Below, one piece after another: positions 5,188 to 6,881 of a DNA stretch of 6,881 nt. This stretch comes from JBDSTZ01 sp039927975 (GTDB taxonomy: Bacteria > Pseudomonadota > Gammaproteobacteria > Burkholderiales > Burkholderiaceae_D): NCBI GenBank assembly GCA_039927975.1, contig JBDSTZ010000242.1, positions 1-6,881 on the forward strand. Direction: 5' to 3'. The translations under genes were made by a program, and so were the position numbers. Under the pieces are notes generated by a model that worked only from the letters and a program-made list of their open reading frames with translations, ran no database searches and had not been told where the DNA came from. Positions within the stretch are counted from its first letter, which is position 1. Each line of letters opens with the position of its first letter.

Positions 5188-6551
5188 GCACACAGCTCCC
5201 GCAACTCGGCAATGGCTTGTTTGTAGCGCTGCGCGATCGCCGCTTGCGCGCAGTGGATGCGGTTGCGCACCACCCAGCGGCCGCCGACCAGCACGTCCCG
5301 GATGAGGTTGTCATTGCCGGCAAACACCAGGCAGCCCAGGACGTCGTGCGCAAGGATACCATCGAGATTGGGGTGTTCGCCATCTAGCACTATTAGGTCT
5401 GCGCGTGTGCCCGCCGCCAGCGCGCCGACCGCCCGGCCGCTGGCCTGCGCGCCGCCCGCCAGCGCCGCTTGCCACAGAAACTCGCCGACGCGCCGCTGGC
5501 CGGCGCCGGCGGCGATGTTGCGGCGCTGGTGGCGCAGGCGCTGGCCGTATTCGAGCCAGCGCAGCTCTTCCACGGGGCTGACAGACACGTGGCTGTCGCT
5601 GCCGATGCCGAAGCGCCCGCCGGCTTCGATGAAGGGCGCCAGCGCGAACAGGCCGTCGCCCAGGTTGGCCTCGGTGCTCGGGCACAGGCCGGCGACCGCG
5701 CCGCTGGCGGCCAGGGCGGCGATTTCAGCGTCGTCGAGATGGGTGGCGTGCACCATGCACCAGCGCGCATCGATGCCGATGTGATCCATCAGATGGCGCA
5801 GCGGGCGCTGGCCGCTCCACGCCAGGCACTGCTCGACCTCGGCCTGCTGCTCGGCGATGTGGATGTGCACCGGCCGCCCCGCCGGCATGGCCGCCAGCAC
5901 CTCGGCGATTTGCGCGGCCGAGGCGGCGCGCAGGGAATGCGGGGCGAAGCCGACCTCGCACTGCCCACCGCGCAAGGCGCCGAGCGCGTCGATCATGCGC
6001 AGCACGTCGTCGGCGCCGCTGCGAAAGCGCTGTTGTTCGGCGCGCAGCGGCTGGGCGCCGAAGCCGGCGTGGCTGTAGAGCACGGGCAGCAGGGTCAGGC
6101 CGATGCCGGCCTGCGCGCCGGCGGCAGCGATGCGTTCGGCGGTTTCGGCTGGGCGCGCGTAGGCACTGCCGTCGGCGGCGCGGTGCAGGTAGTGGAATTC
6201 GCACAGCGCGGTGTAGCCGTGGCGCAGGCCGTCGGCGAACAGCTGGGCGGCGATGGCTTCGACATGGCTGGGGGTGAGGTGGCGCGCGAAGCGGTACATC
6301 AGATCGCGCCAGCTCCAAAAGCTGTCGGGGCCCTCGCCGGCGGTTTCGGCCAGGCCGCCCAGGGCGCGCTGAAAGCTGTGCGAATGCAGGTTGACCATCC
6401 CGGGCAGGACCAGGGCGGCGCTCTCGACGCCGGCGGGCTGCGCCTGGCCGGCCTGCACGGTCAGCAGGTCGCCGGCGGCGTCCCACGTGAGCAGCACGTT
6501 CGCGGCCCAGCCTTGCGGCAGCAATGCCTGGCGCGCGAAAAGCTGGTTCAT
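5184..6551 (-). CDS. hutF: Formimidoylglutamate deiminase
   Basis: This 455-residue amidohydrolase-superfamily enzyme converts N-formimidoyl-L-glutamate to N-formyl-L-glutamate and ammonia. Metal-site and catalytic motifs are in order: NLHSHSFQRAL (His56, His58), CEFHYLH (117-123), APHSLRA (His205), VHIHIAEQ (His231, Glu234), VHATHLD (His268, His271) and GIGSDSHVS (Asp319). The His-Ser-His pair and FHYLH separate it from HutI and from guanine or chlorohydrolase relatives. Length matches the family (about 450). The start at ATG 6551 overlaps the hutG stop (ATGA). An upstream TTG at 6563 is in frame but adds only four residues. Its presence together with HutG shows that the cell uses the five-step route and releases formate, not formamide. 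Confidence 0.97.
   Translation of the reverse strand: MNQLFARQALLPQGWAANVLLTWDAAGDLLTVQAGQAQPAGVESAALVLPGMVNLHSHSFQRALGGLAETAGEGPDSFWSWRDLMYRFARHLTPSHVEAIAAQLFADGLRHGYTALCEFHYLHRAADGSAYARPAETAERIAAAGAQAGIGLTLLPVLYSHAGFGAQPLRAEQQRFRSGADDVLRMIDALGALRGGQCEVGFAPHSLRAASAAQIAEVLAAMPAGRPVHIHIAEQQAEVEQCLAWSGQRPLRHLMDHIGIDARWCMVHATHLDDAEIAALAASGAVAGLCPSTEANLGDGLFALAPFIEAGGRFGIGSDSHVSVSPVEELRWLEYGQRLRHQRRNIAAGAGQRRVGEFLWQAALAGGAQASGRAVGALAAGTRADLIVLDGEHPNLDGILAHDVLGCLVFAGNDNLIRDVLVGGRWVVRNRIHCAQAAIAQRYKQAIAELRELCA
5196..5200 (-). promoter_or_regulatory. Ribosome-binding site of hutD
   Basis: GGGAG sits within the last codons of hutF, 8 nt before the ATG at 5187-5185. It supports that start over the GTG at 5193, which would be only 2 nt away. 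Confidence 0.6.
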
Positions 6552-6881
6552 GGGACGGCCCAATCGATCGCCGCACCGACCATCCGGCGCAGCAGGGGTT
6601 GGACCTCGTCCGCGCGCGCCGGCAGGTAGTCGAACGGCGCGCGCTCGTCCATGTAGAGGCGCTGGGTCATTTCGAGCTGGAGGGCGTGCACGTTTGCCGA
6701 GGGCTGGCCGTAGTGGCGGGTGATGTAGCCACCCTTGAAGCGGCCGTTGACGGCAATCGAATAGCGGTCCTGGGCGCGGGCGGCGCCGACGACGGCGCCG
6801 GCCAGGCCCGGATCGCAGGCGCGGCCCTCGGCGGTGCCGAAGTTCAGGTCGGGCAGCGTGCCGTCGAAAAAGCGCGGCACC
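6548..6881 (-). CDS. hutG: N-formylglutamate deformylase (amidohydrolase), C-terminal part
   Basis: The last 110 residues are visible. The start lies beyond the right edge, and the full enzyme should have about 260-290 residues. The GTG at 6880 is an internal valine, since it sits in the middle of the conserved block RFFDGTLPDLNFGT. NGRFKGGYITRHYG and HALQLEMTQRLYMDE are further signatures of the HutG amidohydrolase family. The enzyme hydrolyses N-formyl-L-glutamate to glutamate and formate in the cytoplasm, the last step of the pathway that uses HutF. The gene overlaps hutF by ATGA (TGA at 6550-6548), so the two are translationally coupled. The metal ligands of the N-terminal part cannot be judged from this fragment. 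Confidence 0.93.
   Translation of the reverse strand, partial: VPRFFDGTLPDLNFGTAEGRACDPGLAGAVVGAARAQDRYSIAVNGRFKGGYITRHYGQPSANVHALQLEMTQRLYMDERAPFDYLPARADEVQPLLRRMVGAAIDWAVP

Noticed and set aside
1982..6629. Long plus-strand open frames opposite the hut genes (1982-3460, 3538-5226, 5469-6629)
   Set aside because: Their translations are Arg/Gln/Gly/Ala-rich without family motifs, and they lie opposite genes with complete catalytic motifs. They are the antisense open frames expected in high-GC DNA.

Overview
This window reads as chromosomal DNA from a high-GC betaproteobacterium. GC-rich third positions, hut protein sequences of the Oxalobacteraceae kind (Massilia, Duganella or Janthinobacterium relatives) and tightly packed operons all fit. 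The genus is an inference from general resemblance, not from a search. No rRNA, tRNA, CRISPR array, transposase or phage gene is visible.

Left part, plus strand (1-1333). The 3' part of an EamA/DMT-type membrane transporter gene runs into a GNAT N-acetyltransferase gene that resembles the spermidine/spermine (diamine/thialysine) acetyltransferase group. They overlap by ATGA, and the junction lies inside a three-copy 9-bp tandem repeat.

Intergenic zone (1334-1657). Four tandem copies of a 14-bp unit start inside the end of the acetyltransferase gene. They are followed by a hairpin plus T-tract that forms a clear intrinsic terminator for the MINUS strand, then by about 230 bp of partly AT-richer DNA with no gene. 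A small plus-strand gene of about 59 codons (1658-1837) follows and overlaps the last minus-strand gene tail-to-tail by 6 bp.

Right part, minus strand (6881 down to 1832): a histidine-utilisation (hut) operon read right to left. The order is hutG (partial, N-formylglutamate deformylase), hutF (formimidoylglutamate deiminase), hutD (HutD/Ves cupin-like accessory protein), hutI (imidazolonepropionase), and a fused substrate-binding-protein/permease gene of the OpuB/OsmF ABC family. Junctions are ATGA, ATGA, 12 nt and 17 nt, so one polycistronic mRNA is very likely. HutI makes formimidoylglutamate, HutF deiminates it to N-formylglutamate plus ammonia, and HutG hydrolyses that to glutamate plus formate. 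This is the five-step route that avoids formamide. hutH, hutU, the regulator hutC and the promoter must lie outside the window, probably to the right. The fused ABC protein is a candidate uptake system for histidine or a related compound, but its ATPase is not here.

The points most worth a second look are the ABC fusion with its binding domain first and no ATPase, the forced TTG start of hutI in the same frame as the hutD stop, the two short tandem repeats at gene boundaries, and the minus-strand terminator placed about 400 nt beyond the last hut gene, so that operon read-through would be antisense to the small plus-strand gene.
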